A stretch of DNA of 64,000 nt from Rubrivivax sp. A210 (GCF_904426505.1 NZ_CAJGBN010000023.1:248001-312000); one strand, 5' to 3'; positions 1 to 11,119 are shown, counted from the stretch's first letter. Numbers and translations: made by a program. Notes: generated by a model not told the origin, from the sequence alone.

Positions 1-819
1 GCGGGTGTCGCCCGAGGGGTGGGTGGACATCCATTGCGGCGGTGCGCCCTTGTTGGCGGCCAGCATCTTCTGCCACAGCGTGACGCCGGCGCCGGGGTCG
101 TAGCCGGCGCGGGCGGCGAGGTCCATGCCGACGATGTCGGCCTCGGATTCGTCATCGCGGCCGAACTTGAGCGTGAGCAGCTGGCCGCCCATGTCGGCCG
201 CCATGCGCGCCGCGCCGCCGAAGCCGAAGAGCGCGGCGCCGATCTCGATGGCCCCGCGCGTGGCCATGGTCTTGCCCATGCGCTCGCGTGCATGCTCGCG
301 CAGCGCGTGGGCAACCTCGTGGCCCATGATGGTGGCGACCTCTTCGTCGCTGAGCTGCAGCTTCTGCAGGATGCCCGAGTAGAAGGCGATCTTGCCGCCC
401 GGCATGCAGAAGGCGTTGAGCTGGGGGTCGATGAGCAGGTTGACCGACCACTTCCACTCGGTGGCGCGCGGGTTCCAGGGCGCGGCATGCGGGATGATGC
501 GGCGCGCGATGGTGCGCAGCCGCTGCACCTGGGGGTGGTCGGCCGGCGCCAGCTGGCCCTTGGACGCCGCCTGCTGCGCCATCTGCGTGTACTGCTGGGT
601 GGCGGCCGACTCCACCTGCTCGGCCGAGACCAGCTTGGTGAAGCTCGAGGCACGGCCGACATCGCGGCGCACGCCTTCCTCGGCCGCGGGCTGCTGCTGG
701 GCCAGCGCCGGGCCGGCCAGCGCCAGCGCGCCGCCGGTGGCGAGCAGCCTGGTGAACTGGCGCCGGCCGTGCAGGGCACAGAGGAAGCAAGCAGTGTGGG
801 ATTCGGTTTCGGCGTTCAT
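1..819 (-). CDS. M48 family metalloprotease, exported (C-terminus beyond window edge)
   Basis: Zinc metallopeptidase of the M48 (BepA/Oma1/HtpX-like) family, probably a periplasmic protein-quality-control protease. The frame is open to base 1, so only the first 273 codons are present. The N-terminus has an RRQF motif near residue 19 followed by a hydrophobic stretch ending in an alanine-rich cleavage site, which resembles a Tat signal. The catalytic HExxH is seen as GHEVAHALREHARERMG. The third zinc ligand is expected in DESEADIVG downstream, which matches the M48 glutamate motif. The ATG at 819 is chosen because it puts the signal sequence at the N-terminus. It runs in the same direction as the CorA-like gene, whose stop lies 52 bases upstream of this start. 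The family is clear; the substrate is unknown. Confidence 0.9.
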   Translation of the reverse strand, partial: MNAETESHTACFLCALHGRRQFTRLLATGGALALAGPALAQQQPAAEEGVRRDVGRASSFTKLVSAEQVESAATQQYTQMAQQAASKGQLAPADHPQVQRLRTIARRIIPHAAPWNPRATEWKWSVNLLIDPQLNAFCMPGGKIAFYSGILQKLQLSDEEVATIMGHEVAHALREHARERMGKTMATRGAIEIGAALFGFGGAARMAADMGGQLLTLKFGRDDESEADIVGMDLAARAGYDPGAGVTLWQKMLAANKGAPPQWMSTHPSGDTR

Positions 820-871
820 GGCATTTCAGAGGCCGCGGGGGCGCGACAGTTCCGGCCGATTCTAGGAAGGC

Positions 872-2530
872 TCACTCCGGGCCGCTGCGCCGCCACACCG
901 CGAAGAAGGCGCGCGCCTTGGTCCAGGCCGGCACCCGCTCTTCCGAGAGCACGTCGAGGAAATCGGACAGGCGCTTGCTCTTGACCATGGTGTAGATGGT
1001 CAGCGCCGCACTGGCCACGGCCACCGCGGCAAACAGCGCCAGCCGCCGCCACAGCGGCGCCTCGGCCTCGGCCAGCAAATTCATGCCCAGGAAGCCGGTG
1101 GTGACGGTGCCGATGAGGCCGAAGATGGTGACCACGGTCAGCCGCACCACGGTATTGGCCTGGCGGCGCAGGCTGTCGGCGTCGAGGTAGGCGCTCATGT
1201 CGGCGATGCGTTGCTTGACGTCGGCATACAGCGTGTCGGTCTCCAGCTGGCCGACCGTGAGGCGGAACAACGCCCGCGCCTGGGCCTGCTCGGCCACCTC
1301 GTGGAACCAGTAGCGGTGGGTGAAGCGCAGAAAGCCCTCGAAGCTGGCGCGGATGGCGCGCTTGAAGCGGCGCACGCTGTCGGCGTCGCGCACATGCAGG
1401 CGCTTGAGGGCCTCGACCAGGCGGTCGCTGAACATCATCAGCGCCGCCTTCTGGAAGTGGGCGATGAGGAAGATCAGGAAGTGCTCGTGGCGGAACTGCG
1501 CCAGCACGCCGCGCTCGGCGCAGCGGAAGAACGGGGTGTCGGCCCGCCCCAGCACCACCATGGCGTGGCCGCAGCACAGGTAGCGTGTGTCGGGCGCCAG
1601 GCCGTGCGGCGACCAGTGGCGGTCATAGCAGTGGCGGGCCTCGAAGTCGGCCAGGTAGGGCTCGGAATAGGGCAGCACCGCGTCACTGCCTGCGCCGGTG
1701 ACCAGGCCCAGGCGCACGAAGTCGCCGCGCGTCAGCGCGCGTGGCTCGTCCAGCGCCAGGTAGGCCATGGTGGGCATGCGGTAGTACTCGATCTGGCGCA
1801 GGCGCAGCGCGCCCTCGCGGCCCGAGTGGTCGGCCACCAGCGGCTCGAGCAGCCAGGCCCAGTGCGCCGACAGCCGCGGCGCGCGGTGGTCGGCCACATG
1901 GGCCAGAAAGGCCTCGCGCTGCTGGGCGTCGGAAGCCGCGAGCACGCGGCCGTCGGCGCCCAGCCATTCGGCTCCCGACAGGCAGTGCATGGGCTCGCCG
2001 TTGGCGTCCCAGCCGGGCGGGTAGCCGCGGCCGAAGCGGTACATCAGCTCCTGCGCCTGCGCGAGCGTGAGGTCGTCGGCCTCGACCTCGACATTGAGCA
2101 GCACGACGTCGACATCGAAGAAGAAATAGAGGTCGATGTGCTGCACGCGCAGCGTGATGGGCGCCTGGCCGGCACTGGTGACGGCCCGCAGCGCCGCCAC
2201 GTCGCGGCGACGGAACAGCCGCATCGGCGCGCCGCCGTCGGCGTCGTCGGTGTCGCGCCCGGCGCGGCCCTCGCCGTAGAGGAAGCGCTGCACATAGGGC
2301 AGGAAGGTGACGAACTCGTGGTAATGGCGCTCGTGGAAGGTCTGCTGCGGGCCGAAGTAGTCATCAACCTGCTCGTGCCAGGGCGAGGCCTCGCCCAGCT
2401 CGCGCAACGCCTGCCAGGGCGGACGGCCGGCCGCGGCGCCGGTCTGCGGCAGCACGCGCAACGGCCACAGCAGCACCTGACGGAAGTGGCGGACCATCTG
2501 GGCGGCGGGCGCCAGGGTAGTGGCAGGCAT
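872..2530 (-). CDS. CorA-like membrane protein with GMN motif
   Basis: Predicted 552-residue membrane protein. Its last ~110 residues look like the CorA divalent-cation channel core: a helical segment (ADMSAYLDAD), a first transmembrane helix ending in FLGMNLLA, an acidic periplasmic loop, and a second transmembrane helix followed by a basic tail. GMN is the selectivity signature of CorA/Mrs2 transporters. The ~440-residue N-terminal part is longer than in typical CorA (about 320 residues in total) and I do not recognise it. It is rich in His, Trp and acidic residues. The start at 2530 was chosen because further upstream the frame only runs antisense through oxyR. It is divergent from oxyR across ~100 bases. 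Mg/Co/Zn transport is a family-based inference. Confidence 0.75.
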   Translation of the reverse strand: MPATTLAPAAQMVRHFRQVLLWPLRVLPQTGAAAGRPPWQALRELGEASPWHEQVDDYFGPQQTFHERHYHEFVTFLPYVQRFLYGEGRAGRDTDDADGGAPMRLFRRRDVAALRAVTSAGQAPITLRVQHIDLYFFFDVDVVLLNVEVEADDLTLAQAQELMYRFGRGYPPGWDANGEPMHCLSGAEWLGADGRVLAASDAQQREAFLAHVADHRAPRLSAHWAWLLEPLVADHSGREGALRLRQIEYYRMPTMAYLALDEPRALTRGDFVRLGLVTGAGSDAVLPYSEPYLADFEARHCYDRHWSPHGLAPDTRYLCCGHAMVVLGRADTPFFRCAERGVLAQFRHEHFLIFLIAHFQKAALMMFSDRLVEALKRLHVRDADSVRRFKRAIRASFEGFLRFTHRYWFHEVAEQAQARALFRLTVGQLETDTLYADVKQRIADMSAYLDADSLRRQANTVVRLTVVTIFGLIGTVTTGFLGMNLLAEAEAPLWRRLALFAAVAVASAALTIYTMVKSKRLSDFLDVLSEERVPAWTKARAFFAVWRRSGPE

Positions 2531-2620
2531 GGCGCAGTGTAGGCAAGCCGGCGCGCGGTGCCACCCCGGGGCCTGCCCGGAGCCGCCGCCCCAGCCCGCA
2601 TCCCGAGGCTGCGCATTCGC

Positions 2621-2626
2621 CACAAT
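2621..2626 (+). promoter_or_regulatory. Candidate -10 element of oxyR (possible leaderless start)
   Basis: The hexamer CACAAT lies 6 bases before the oxyR ATG, and there is no Shine-Dalgarno sequence between them. Transcription starting 6-7 bases after the hexamer would begin at or next to the start codon. The same arrangement recurs at four other genes in this window. Confidence 0.4.
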
Positions 2627-2632
2627 GGCGGC

Positions 2633-3556
2633 ATGACCCTCACCGAGCTCAAGTACATCGTCGCCGTCGCACGCGAGAAGCACTTCGGCCGCGCCGCCGA
2701 AGCCTGCTTCGTCTCGCAGCCCACGCTCAGCGTCGCGGTCAGGAAGCTCGAGGACGAGCTGGACGTGAAGCTGTTCGAGCGCGGCGCCAACGAGGTGACG
2801 GTGACGCCGCTGGGCGAGCAGATCGTGCGCCAGGCCCAGCAGGTCATCGAGCAGGCGGCGGCGATCAAGGAGATCGCCAAGCTCGGCCGCGACCCGGTGA
2901 GCGGCGCGCTGCGCCTGGGCGTGATCTACACCATCGGCCCCTACCTGCTGCCCGACCTGGTGCGCCAGGTGATCGAGCGCGTGCCGCAGATGCCGCTGCT
3001 GCTGCAGGAGAACTTCACCGTCAAGCTGCTGGAGTTGCTGCGCCTGGGCGAGCTCGATTGCGCCATCCTGGCCGAGCCCTTTCCCGACGCAGGCCTGGCG
3101 GTGGCGCCGCTCTACGACGAGCCCTTCGTCGCCGCCGTCCACAAGGATCACGCGCTGGCGCGGCGCGCGAGCGTCAGCGCCGAGGAGCTGAAGAACGAGA
3201 CCCTGCTGCTGCTGGGCACCGGCCACTGCTTCCGCGACCATGTGCTCGAGGTCTGCCCCGAGTACGCGCGCTTTGCGTCCAACGCCGAAGGCATGCGCAA
3301 GAGCTTCGAGGGCAGCTCGCTGGAGACCATCAAGTACATGGTGGCCTCGGGCATGGGCGTCACCGTCGTGCCCCAGCTCAGCGTGCCGGGCGAGTTGCAG
3401 CCCCACATCCGCTACGTGCCTTTCAGCGCCCCGGTGCCGACGCGCCGCGTGGTGCTGGCCTGGCGGCGCAGCTTTCCGCGCTACGAGGCCATTGCCGCGC
3501 TGCGCAACGCCATCCATGCCTGCGCGCTGCCCGGTGTGCAGCGGCTGAGCGTCTGA
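2633..3556 (+). CDS. oxyR: Hydrogen peroxide-sensing LysR-type regulator OxyR
   Basis: LysR-type transcription factor of 307 residues. Residues 1-60 form the winged HTH (FVSQPTLSVAVRKLEDEL is the recognition region). Residues ~90-300 form the substrate-binding-like regulatory domain. The redox pair of OxyR is present at exactly the E. coli positions: Cys199 in GTGHCFRD and Cys208 in LEVCPEY. H2O2 should therefore oxidise the protein to the disulfide form that activates catalase and peroxidase genes. An alternative upstream ATG at 2558 would add a low-complexity extension and was rejected. It is followed after 22 bases by a nitrobindin-like gene, which may be co-transcribed. Confidence 0.95.
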   Translation: MTLTELKYIVAVAREKHFGRAAEACFVSQPTLSVAVRKLEDELDVKLFERGANEVTVTPLGEQIVRQAQQVIEQAAAIKEIAKLGRDPVSGALRLGVIYTIGPYLLPDLVRQVIERVPQMPLLLQENFTVKLLELLRLGELDCAILAEPFPDAGLAVAPLYDEPFVAAVHKDHALARRASVSAEELKNETLLLLGTGHCFRDHVLEVCPEYARFASNAEGMRKSFEGSSLETIKYMVASGMGVTVVPQLSVPGELQPHIRYVPFSAPVPTRRVVLAWRRSFPRYEAIAALRNAIHACALPGVQRLSV

Positions 3557-3578
3557 ACCTTCGCCACCAGGAGCCCCC

Positions 3579-4214
3579 ATGTCCGACAGCTTTCCCGCCG
3601 ACATCTACACCGAGCCGCGCGACATCGACGTCGACACCCTGGCCAACCTGGGCCCGCTGCGCGCGCTGGCCGGGGTCTGGCAGGGCACGCGCGGGCTGGA
3701 CGTCAAGCCCAAGGCCGAGGGCGCGAAGAAGCAGGCCTATGTCGAGCGCATCGAGCTGCAGCCCATCGATCCGCAGACCAACGGCCCGCAGCTGCTCTAC
3801 GGCCTGCGCTACCACACGCATGTCACCAAGCCCGAGCAGGTGAAGACCTACCACGACCAGGTCGGCTACTGGCTGTGGGAGCCGGCCACGGGCACGGTGA
3901 TCCACACCCTGACCATTCCGCGCGGCCAGACCGCGATGGCCGCCGGCCAGGCCGCGGCCGATGCGAAGCACTTCGAGCTGGTGGCCACCCAGGGCCTGGA
4001 GACCTGGGGCATCTGCTCGGCGCCCTTTCTGCAGCACGCCTTCCGCACGGTGGAGTTCCGCATTCAGGTCACGGCCCACGACGACGGCAGCTGGAGCTAT
4101 GAGGAAGACACGGTGCTGATGATCCGCGGCCAGACGGAGCCCTTCCACCACGTCGACTGCAACCGCCTGAGCAGGATCGCCGAGCCCACGCCCAACCCGC
4201 TGGCGCGCGGCTGA
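3579..4214 (+). CDS. Nitrobindin-like heme-binding beta-barrel protein
   Basis: A 211-residue soluble protein of the nitrobindin / FABP-like family. The family hallmark GxWxGxG is represented near residues 30-38 by AGVWQGTRG. Further hallmarks are the lipocalin-like run of beta strands and a C-terminal FHHVDCNRL segment containing the likely heme-ligating histidine. Family members bind ferric heme and react with NO or peroxynitrite. Position directly after oxyR fits a role in oxidative or nitrosative stress, but this is an inference. A purine-rich AGGAG precedes the ATG. It ends convergently with the PepSY gene, with a short GGGCG/CGCCC hairpin between them. Confidence 0.75.
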   Translation: MSDSFPADIYTEPRDIDVDTLANLGPLRALAGVWQGTRGLDVKPKAEGAKKQAYVERIELQPIDPQTNGPQLLYGLRYHTHVTKPEQVKTYHDQVGYWLWEPATGTVIHTLTIPRGQTAMAAGQAAADAKHFELVATQGLETWGICSAPFLQHAFRTVEFRIQVTAHDDGSWSYEEDTVLMIRGQTEPFHHVDCNRLSRIAEPTPNPLARG

Positions 4215-4229
4215 GGGCGAACGCGCCCG

Positions 4230-4955
4230 TCAAACCCGCTGCGGTGCGCGGCGGCGCTTCCAGGCCCGCGCCAGTGCCAGTGTCAGCAGCACCATGCCGC
4301 TGGCCACCAGCAGCAGGGCGGCAGCGGAGGCGGCGCGCAGCAGCGGGTTGTTGAAATCCTCGCCGCCGCCGTAGTCCATCACATGCAGGCGGAAGAAGAA
4401 GTCGTACCAGACCCAGGCCTCGTTGCGCACCGCCAGCAGCTCGCCGCTGCGGCCGTCGAAGTACAGCCGCGTGCCCAGGGCATCGTCGAAGCGCGCCAGC
4501 CAGGCATGGCGGCGGTCGCCCAGCTCCTGCACCAGGCCCAGGCGCGGCGGCACGGTGGCCATCTGGCGCACCTCCACCGGCGCCAGGCCGGCCTTGTGCA
4601 GCGTGCGCGCGTAGGCGGCGATGGCCGCGGCATCGGGCGGCGCCAGCTCGCCGCCGCCGGCGGACAGCCACTCCTCGCCGTCGGCGTGCAGCAGGCGCAG
4701 CGCCGGCCCGCGCGCCGTGGCCACCGACTTGATCTCCAGCAGCGGGCGCGCGGCGTCGCTGCTGCCGGCCAGCGCCATGTCCCAGCCCGCGGGCAGGGGC
4801 TGGCGCGGCTTGGCGACGAGTTCTCCGCCCTTGACCCAGGCCTGGAAGGGCAGCCAGGCGAAGACCAGGCCGCCGCCCACCCAGGCCAGCACCTGCAGCG
4901 CGACGAGGTAGCCGAACCAGCGGTGCCAGCGAAAGAACAGCGGGGCGAGGCGCAT
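4230..4955 (-). CDS. PepSY-associated transmembrane protein
   Basis: A 241-residue membrane protein with one N-terminal transmembrane helix (after WHRWFGYLV), a ~170-residue periplasmic region and a C-terminal helix followed by a basic tail. The N-terminal RWHRWFGY signature and the LYFDGRSGELL segment match PepSY-associated TM proteins, often linked to ferric reductases and iron uptake. The VWYDFFFRLHVMDY segment carries a conserved histidine. The start at 4955 is the first ATG that places the hydrophobic helix correctly. It is divergent from prfC. The molecular function is unknown; the family call is good. Confidence 0.7.
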   Translation of the reverse strand: MRLAPLFFRWHRWFGYLVALQVLAWVGGGLVFAWLPFQAWVKGGELVAKPRQPLPAGWDMALAGSSDAARPLLEIKSVATARGPALRLLHADGEEWLSAGGGELAPPDAAAIAAYARTLHKAGLAPVEVRQMATVPPRLGLVQELGDRRHAWLARFDDALGTRLYFDGRSGELLAVRNEAWVWYDFFFRLHVMDYGGGEDFNNPLLRAASAAALLLVASGMVLLTLALARAWKRRRAPQRV

Positions 4956-5118
4956 GGGCGCGATTCCGGGTGCGATTCCGGACCTGAGGCCAGCGTGGCG
5001 AGGTCGCCACGATAATCGCGGCTCTGCTGCGCCGCCCGTCACCGAGCCCGCGGCCCTCCGCGCGCCCTCGCGCAACCCCAAAGATTCCGCCGCCGGCCCG
5101 CACCGCGGCCCATGCGCC

Positions 5119-6795
<1,677 letters not shown>

Positions 6796-6830
6796 GCGCG
6801 AACATGGGCGCGCGGCAGGTGGCGATCGCC

Positions 6831-6857
6831 CGACCCGGGACAGCGGGCAAGTGCCGC
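6831..6857 (+). promoter_or_regulatory. Weak G-box-like element upstream of a PEP-CTERM gene
   Basis: CGACCC followed by a short spacer and GGGCAAGTGCC, about 165 bases before the PEP-CTERM gene at 7020. This is the weakest of five similar elements in the window (others at 13418, 34164, 36621 and 58077), matched by eye only. Confidence 0.25.
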
Positions 6858-7019
6858 CCCGGACTTTCCCGCCCGTGACTTATTGCCGCTCCCGGCCGGC
6901 AAGCCGCCGTCGCAGCCCCGTGCGCACCCGCGCCTGAGGGGGCCCGACCGCCGCCGTCAAGCCATAAAGTCCCTGGCGTCATCCCAGTCTCTCGGACCCG
7001 TCTGTCACAGGAACCCCTC

Positions 7020-7661
7020 ATGAAGCTGTCGCCGCGCCGCCTGTTCGCCATTGCCACGCTGGCGCCTGTTTGCGCCATGGCCAGTCCGGTCGTGCCGCTG
7101 AGCTATGTCTTCGACCGGGCCACCGACACGGGCACCTACAGCTACCACGACGAATCCGGGCACCAGCTCATCGACGGCCAGTTCGGCCGCGCCGGCTGGG
7201 CCGCCAACCTGGGCAACGGCAATGCCTACGAGTGGGTGGGCTGGGTGAACGACCCGGTCGTCAACATCGACTTCGATTTCGGCAGCACCCGCCACATCGA
7301 CAACGTGCTCGTCGGCACGACGCAGGACAACGTCACCGACGTCGTGCTGCCTTCGCTGGACGTGTCCTACTGGAACGGTTCGTCCTGGGTCCTGGTGCGC
7401 TCGCTGAACGTGCCGGAAAGCGCCGCCAACGACAACAACTCGTCGTCGCTCGCGCCGCACACCACGCTGTCGCTCAGCGGCCTGGGCATGGACGCACAGC
7501 GCGTGCGCGTGACGGCCCGCCACGCCTTCAACGGGCCCTGGACCTTCATCGACGAGGTCCAGTTCACCGCCAACGCCAATGGCGTTCCCGAGCCCGGCAG
7601 CGCTGCGCTGGCGGCGCTGGCCCTGGCCGGGCTGGCGGCTGCGCGCCGGCGCCGCGGCTGA
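7020..7661 (+). CDS. PEP-CTERM sorting domain protein
   Basis: Exported 213-residue protein with a Sec signal peptide (residues ~1-22, ending MASP), a beta-rich central region and a typical PEP-CTERM tail: [12 protein letters not shown], a hydrophobic helix, then a cluster of arginines. Such proteins are processed by exosortase (EpsH-family) and end up at the surface or in exopolysaccharide matrix. Aromatic residues and [16 protein letters not shown] segments suggest a discoidin- or lectin-like beta sandwich, but I cannot name the domain. CAGGAA precedes the ATG. No exosortase gene lies in the window. It is separated by 58 bases from ubiA, which seems unrelated. Confidence 0.88.
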   Translation: MKLSPRRLFAIATLAPVCAMASPVVPLSYVFDRATDTGTYSYHDESGHQLIDGQFGRAGWAANLGNGNAYEWVGWVNDPVVNIDFDFGSTRHIDNVLVGTTQDNVTDVVLPSLDVSYWNGSSWVLVRSLNVPESAANDNNSSSLAPHTTLSLSGLGMDAQRVRVTARHAFNGPWTFIDEVQFTANANGVPEPGSAALAALALAGLAAARRRRG

Positions 7662-7706
7662 GCCCGGGCGCGGCCTCGTCCGCGCCGGGAGGGCCGGCGA
7701 TGGGCG

Positions 7707-7712
7707 AATAAT
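7707..7712 (+). promoter_or_regulatory. Candidate -10 element of ubiA (possible leaderless start)
   Basis: AATAAT within GAATAAT, 7 bases before the ubiA ATG, with no ribosome-binding site between. It is consistent with transcription starting at the start codon. Confidence 0.4.
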
Positions 7713-7719
7713 CCGCCCC

Positions 7720-8634
7720 ATGCAGGCTCTCGCCCCCCATCCCCAGGCCCGCCGCCTGGATCTCTACCTCGACCTGATCCGCTGGAACCGCCCCGCCGGC
7801 TGGCTGCTGCTGCTGTGGCCCACGCTGGCGGCGCTGTGGATCGCCGCCGACGGCTGGCCGGGCTGGCATCTGTTCCTGGTCTTCGTTGCCGGCACGGTGC
7901 TGATGCGCAGTGCTGGCTGCTGCATCAACGATGTCGCCGACCGCGACTTCGACCGCCACGTCAAGCGCACGGCGCAGCGGCCGGTGACGCGTGGCGCGGT
8001 CTCGGTGCGCGAGGCCCTGGCGCTGGGCGCGGCGCTGGCCCTGGCCGCCTTCTGCCTGGTGCTGGGCACGACGCCGGCCGCGGTGCAGCTCTCGCTCTTC
8101 GCCGCCGCCGTGACCCTGGGCTACCCCTTTGCCAAGCGCATCTTCGCGATGCCGCAGGCGGTGCTGGGCGTGGCCTTCAGCTTCGGCATTCCGATGGCCT
8201 TTGCCGCCGCTCTGGGCGGCGGTACCTGGGAATGGAACAGTGTGGCCGCCGCGGTGCCGCCGCAGGCCTGGTGGCTGATGGCGGGCAATCTGTTCTGGGT
8301 GCTGGCCTACGACACCGAGTACGCCATGGTCGACCGCGACGACGATCTGAAGATCGGCATGAAGACCTCGGCCATCACGCTGGGCCGCTGGGACGTGGCC
8401 GCAGTGATGGGCTTCTACGCCGTCTACCTGGCCAGCTGGGCCGCGCTGGGCCTGTCGCTGGGTCTGGGGCGCGTCTTCCTGCTCGGCATTGCTGCGGCGG
8501 CGGTGCAGGCGGTCTGGCACTTTCTGCTGATCCGCGACCGCACGCGCGAAGGCTGCTTTCGCGCCTTCCGGCTCAACCACTGGCTGGGCTGCGCGGTCTT
8601 CGCCGGCGCGGCACTGGACCTCGCGCTGCGCTGA
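7720..8634 (+). CDS. ubiA: 4-hydroxybenzoate polyprenyltransferase
   Basis: Integral membrane prenyltransferase (304 residues) that attaches the polyprenyl tail to 4-hydroxybenzoate in ubiquinone biosynthesis. Two aspartate-rich motifs that bind Mg-diphosphate are visible: [15 protein letters not shown] near residues 70-84 and [13 protein letters not shown] near 197-209. Hydrophobic segments are compatible with the usual 8-9 transmembrane helices. The start at 7720 follows a -10-like sequence. It ends immediately before the stop of proC, which is on the other strand (convergent, zero-base gap). Confidence 0.95.
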   Translation: MQALAPHPQARRLDLYLDLIRWNRPAGWLLLLWPTLAALWIAADGWPGWHLFLVFVAGTVLMRSAGCCINDVADRDFDRHVKRTAQRPVTRGAVSVREALALGAALALAAFCLVLGTTPAAVQLSLFAAAVTLGYPFAKRIFAMPQAVLGVAFSFGIPMAFAAALGGGTWEWNSVAAAVPPQAWWLMAGNLFWVLAYDTEYAMVDRDDDLKIGMKTSAITLGRWDVAAVMGFYAVYLASWAALGLSLGLGRVFLLGIAAAAVQAVWHFLLIRDRTREGCFRAFRLNHWLGCAVFAGAALDLALR

Positions 8635-9441
8635 TCAGCCGGCGCGGCCCAGTTCCTCGGCGCGGTGGCGCGCCGCATGCAGCGCGCGGCCAAAGGCCGC
8701 ATTCACGCCCTGCTCGTCCAATGAAGTGATGGCCGCATAGGTGGTGCCGCCCTTGCTGGTGACCTGGGCGCGCAGCTCGGCCGGCGCCAGCTGGGGCGAG
8801 CCCCTCGAAAGCGCGGCGGCGCCGGCAAAGGTGGCCTCGGCCAGGCGACGCGCCTGGGCCGCATCCAGCCCCATTTCGGTGCCGGCCTTCACCATCGCCT
8901 CGATGAAATAGAAGACATAGGCCGGCCCTGAGCCCGAGAGTGCGGTGACGGCGTCGAGGTCGTCCTCGCGCGCCACCCACAGACTCTGGCCAGTGGGTGC
9001 GAACAGGGCCTCGACCTCGCCACGGGCTGCCGCGTCGACCTCGGCCCGCGCATAGAGGCCGGCGATGCCCTGGCCGATCAGCGCCGGCGTGTTGGGCATG
9101 GCGCGCACCACGCGGGCACTGCCACTGGCTCGGACGACGGCCTCGCTGCGTATGCCGGCCATCACGCTGAGCTGCAGCGCGCCGGCAACAAAAGCCGCGC
9201 AAGGCGCGGCGGCCTCGGCAAAGAGCTGGGGCTTGACGGCCCACACGACAGTGGCGGCGCTGCGCAGCCGCGCATCGGCCGCGGCCAGCGGCGCCACGCC
9301 GAAGGCCTGGGCCAGCTTGTCGCGCTGCGCCTCGAAGGGCTCGACGACCAGGATCTGCGCCGGCGGCCGGCCGCCGCGCACGAGGCCGCCGATGAGGGCC
9401 GAGGCCATGTTGCCGCCGCCGATGAATGCGATGTCGTTCAT
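8635..9441 (-). CDS. proC: Pyrroline-5-carboxylate reductase
   Basis: Last enzyme of proline synthesis: reduces 1-pyrroline-5-carboxylate to proline with NAD(P)H. The protein has 268 residues. The Rossmann fold opens at residue 4 (AFIGGGNMASALIGGL). The family signatures AMPNTPALIGQG and SGSGPAYVFYFIEAM are present, as is the C-terminal VTSKGGTTYAAI region that binds substrate. The ATG at 9441 directly precedes the nucleotide-binding fold. In this window it is the biosynthetic counterpart to putA, which degrades proline. Confidence 0.95.
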   Translation of the reverse strand: MNDIAFIGGGNMASALIGGLVRGGRPPAQILVVEPFEAQRDKLAQAFGVAPLAAADARLRSAATVVWAVKPQLFAEAAAPCAAFVAGALQLSVMAGIRSEAVVRASGSARVVRAMPNTPALIGQGIAGLYARAEVDAAARGEVEALFAPTGQSLWVAREDDLDAVTALSGSGPAYVFYFIEAMVKAGTEMGLDAAQARRLAEATFAGAAALSRGSPQLAPAELRAQVTSKGGTTYAAITSLDEQGVNAAFGRALHAARHRAEELGRAG

Positions 9442-9548
9442 GGGCCGCAGTCTAGAACGGCAGCTGCATCCGGACGAACATGCGGGCGAACCCGAAGTGA
9501 CCATGAGGGCGTTCGCCAGACATCATGCAAAAGCCGCATGACGGACCG

Positions 9549-9578
9549 TGACACATTCGGCGGCCCCGCGCCTACAGT
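9549..9578 (+). promoter_or_regulatory. Candidate sigma-70 promoter for glutamate dehydrogenase
   Basis: TGACAC (9549-9554) and TACAGT (9573-9578) separated by 18 bases, about 80 bases upstream of the gdhA start. The match is modest and made by eye. Confidence 0.3.
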
Positions 9579-9659
9579 GCCCAGCCATGTCGCGGCGCCC
9601 GCGCCACCCACGAGGGGCAGGGCGGCAGCCTCCCCCATCCGTCCCAGAAGGAAACCGAG

Positions 9660-10934
9660 ATGAGCTCCACCCTGTCCTACGTTCACCCCACCGCCGACAG
9701 CCCCTGGGGCACCTACCTGATGCAGGTGGACCGCGTCGTGCCCTACCTGGGCCATCTGGCGCACTGGGTCGAGACGCTCAAGCGCCCCAAGCGCGCGCTC
9801 ATCGTCGACATCCCCATCGAGCTGGACAACGGCGACGTGGCCCATTTCGAGGGCTACCGGGTGCAGCACAACCTCAGCCGCGGTCCCGGCAAGGGCGGCG
9901 TGCGCTACCACCCCGACGTCAACCTCGAAGAGGTGATGGCGCTGGCGGCCTGGATGAGCATCAAGAACGCCGCCGTCAACCTGCCCTATGGCGGCGCCAA
10001 GGGCGGCATCCGCGTCGACCCAAGCAAGCTCTCGCACAAGGAACTCGAGCGCATGACGCGGCGCTACACCAGCGAGATCGGCATCATCATCGGCCCGCAG
10101 CGCGACATCCCGGCGCCCGACGTGAACACCAACCCGCAGATCATGGCGTGGATGATGGACACCTACTCGATGAACACCGGCTCCACCGCCACCGGCGTCG
10201 TCACCGGCAAGCCCATCCACCTGGGCGGCAGCCTGGGCCGCGTCAAGGCCACCGGCCGCGGCGTCTTCGTCACCGGGCGCGAGGCGGCGCGGCGCATCAA
10301 TCTCGATCTCGACGGCGCCCGCGTCGCGGTGCAGGGCTTCGGCAACGTCGGCGCCGCCGCGGCCGAGCTGTTCGGCCAGGCCGGTGCCAAGATCGTCGCC
10401 GCGCAAGACCACACCGGCAGCATCTGCAACGAGAACGGCTTCGACCTGGCCGACCTCACGGCCCACGTCAAGGCGCGCGGTGGCGTCGGCGGCTTCAAGG
10501 GCGCCGAGGCCATGGGCAGCGAGGAGTTCTGGGACGTCAAATGCGACATCCTGATTCCGGCCGCGCTGGAAGGCCAGATCACCGCCGCACGCGCACGGCG
10601 GCTGACCGCCAAGCTGGTGCTCGAAGGCGCCAACGGCCCCACCGTGCCGACGGCCGACGACATCATGGCCGAGCGCGGCATCCTGGTCGTGCCCGACGTC
10701 ATCTGCAACGCCGGCGGCGTGACAGTGAGCTATTTCGAGTGGGTGCAGGACTTTTCCAGCTTCTTCTGGACCGAGGACGAGATCAACCTGCGCCTGGACA
10801 AGATCATGATCGGCGCGCTCAAGAAGATCTGGGACACGGCCGACCGCCACCAGATCACCCTGCGCACCGCCACCTTCGCCGTGGCCTGCGAGCGCATCCT
10901 GACGGCGCGCGAGGAGCGCGGGCTGTATCCCTGA
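9660..10934 (+). CDS. gdhA: Glutamate dehydrogenase (Glu/Leu/Phe/Val family)
   Basis: A 424-residue amino-acid dehydrogenase of the hexameric family, interconverting glutamate and 2-oxoglutarate plus ammonia. The N-terminal dimerisation domain includes the substrate and catalytic region [11 protein letters not shown] and [14 protein letters not shown], whose second Lys is the catalytic one. The NAD(P)-binding Rossmann domain starts at about residue 215 with [17 protein letters not shown]. The C-terminal region carries [12 protein letters not shown]. The AAGGAAA before the ATG is a good ribosome-binding site. The coenzyme preference was not determined. It would link proline breakdown (PutA yields glutamate) to the TCA cycle. 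Confidence 0.93.
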   Translation: MSSTLSYVHPTADSPWGTYLMQVDRVVPYLGHLAHWVETLKRPKRALIVDIPIELDNGDVAHFEGYRVQHNLSRGPGKGGVRYHPDVNLEEVMALAAWMSIKNAAVNLPYGGAKGGIRVDPSKLSHKELERMTRRYTSEIGIIIGPQRDIPAPDVNTNPQIMAWMMDTYSMNTGSTATGVVTGKPIHLGGSLGRVKATGRGVFVTGREAARRINLDLDGARVAVQGFGNVGAAAAELFGQAGAKIVAAQDHTGSICNENGFDLADLTAHVKARGGVGGFKGAEAMGSEEFWDVKCDILIPAALEGQITAARARRLTAKLVLEGANGPTVPTADDIMAERGILVVPDVICNAGGVTVSYFEWVQDFSSFFWTEDEINLRLDKIMIGALKKIWDTADRHQITLRTATFAVACERILTAREERGLYP

Positions 10935-11119
10935 TGCCGGCCGGCGCCGGCTGAACCGGCCACGCCCGCCGCGCCATTGTTTCGCCCTGGCAAAGCGCGC
11001 GGGGCCGGGCCGGGCGGCGCCAACCCCGGGCCCATAATCCGCCGCTGGGCGCAGCCCGCACGACCCGTGGATGGCCGGCACAGCCGCCGCCGCGATCAGG
11101 CACCCTCCGAGGATTCCCG

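Noticed and set aside
2531-3604. In-frame upstream extension (~358 codons) of the CorA-like gene, antisense to oxyR
   Set aside because: The extension reads through oxyR on the opposite strand and has the His/Gln/Ala/Gly-rich composition typical of antisense frames in GC-rich DNA. The ATG at 2530 fits better.
4954-5118. Upstream start for prfC
   Set aside because: It would add about 55 Pro/Arg-rich residues absent from RF3 proteins and overlap the divergent PepSY gene start.
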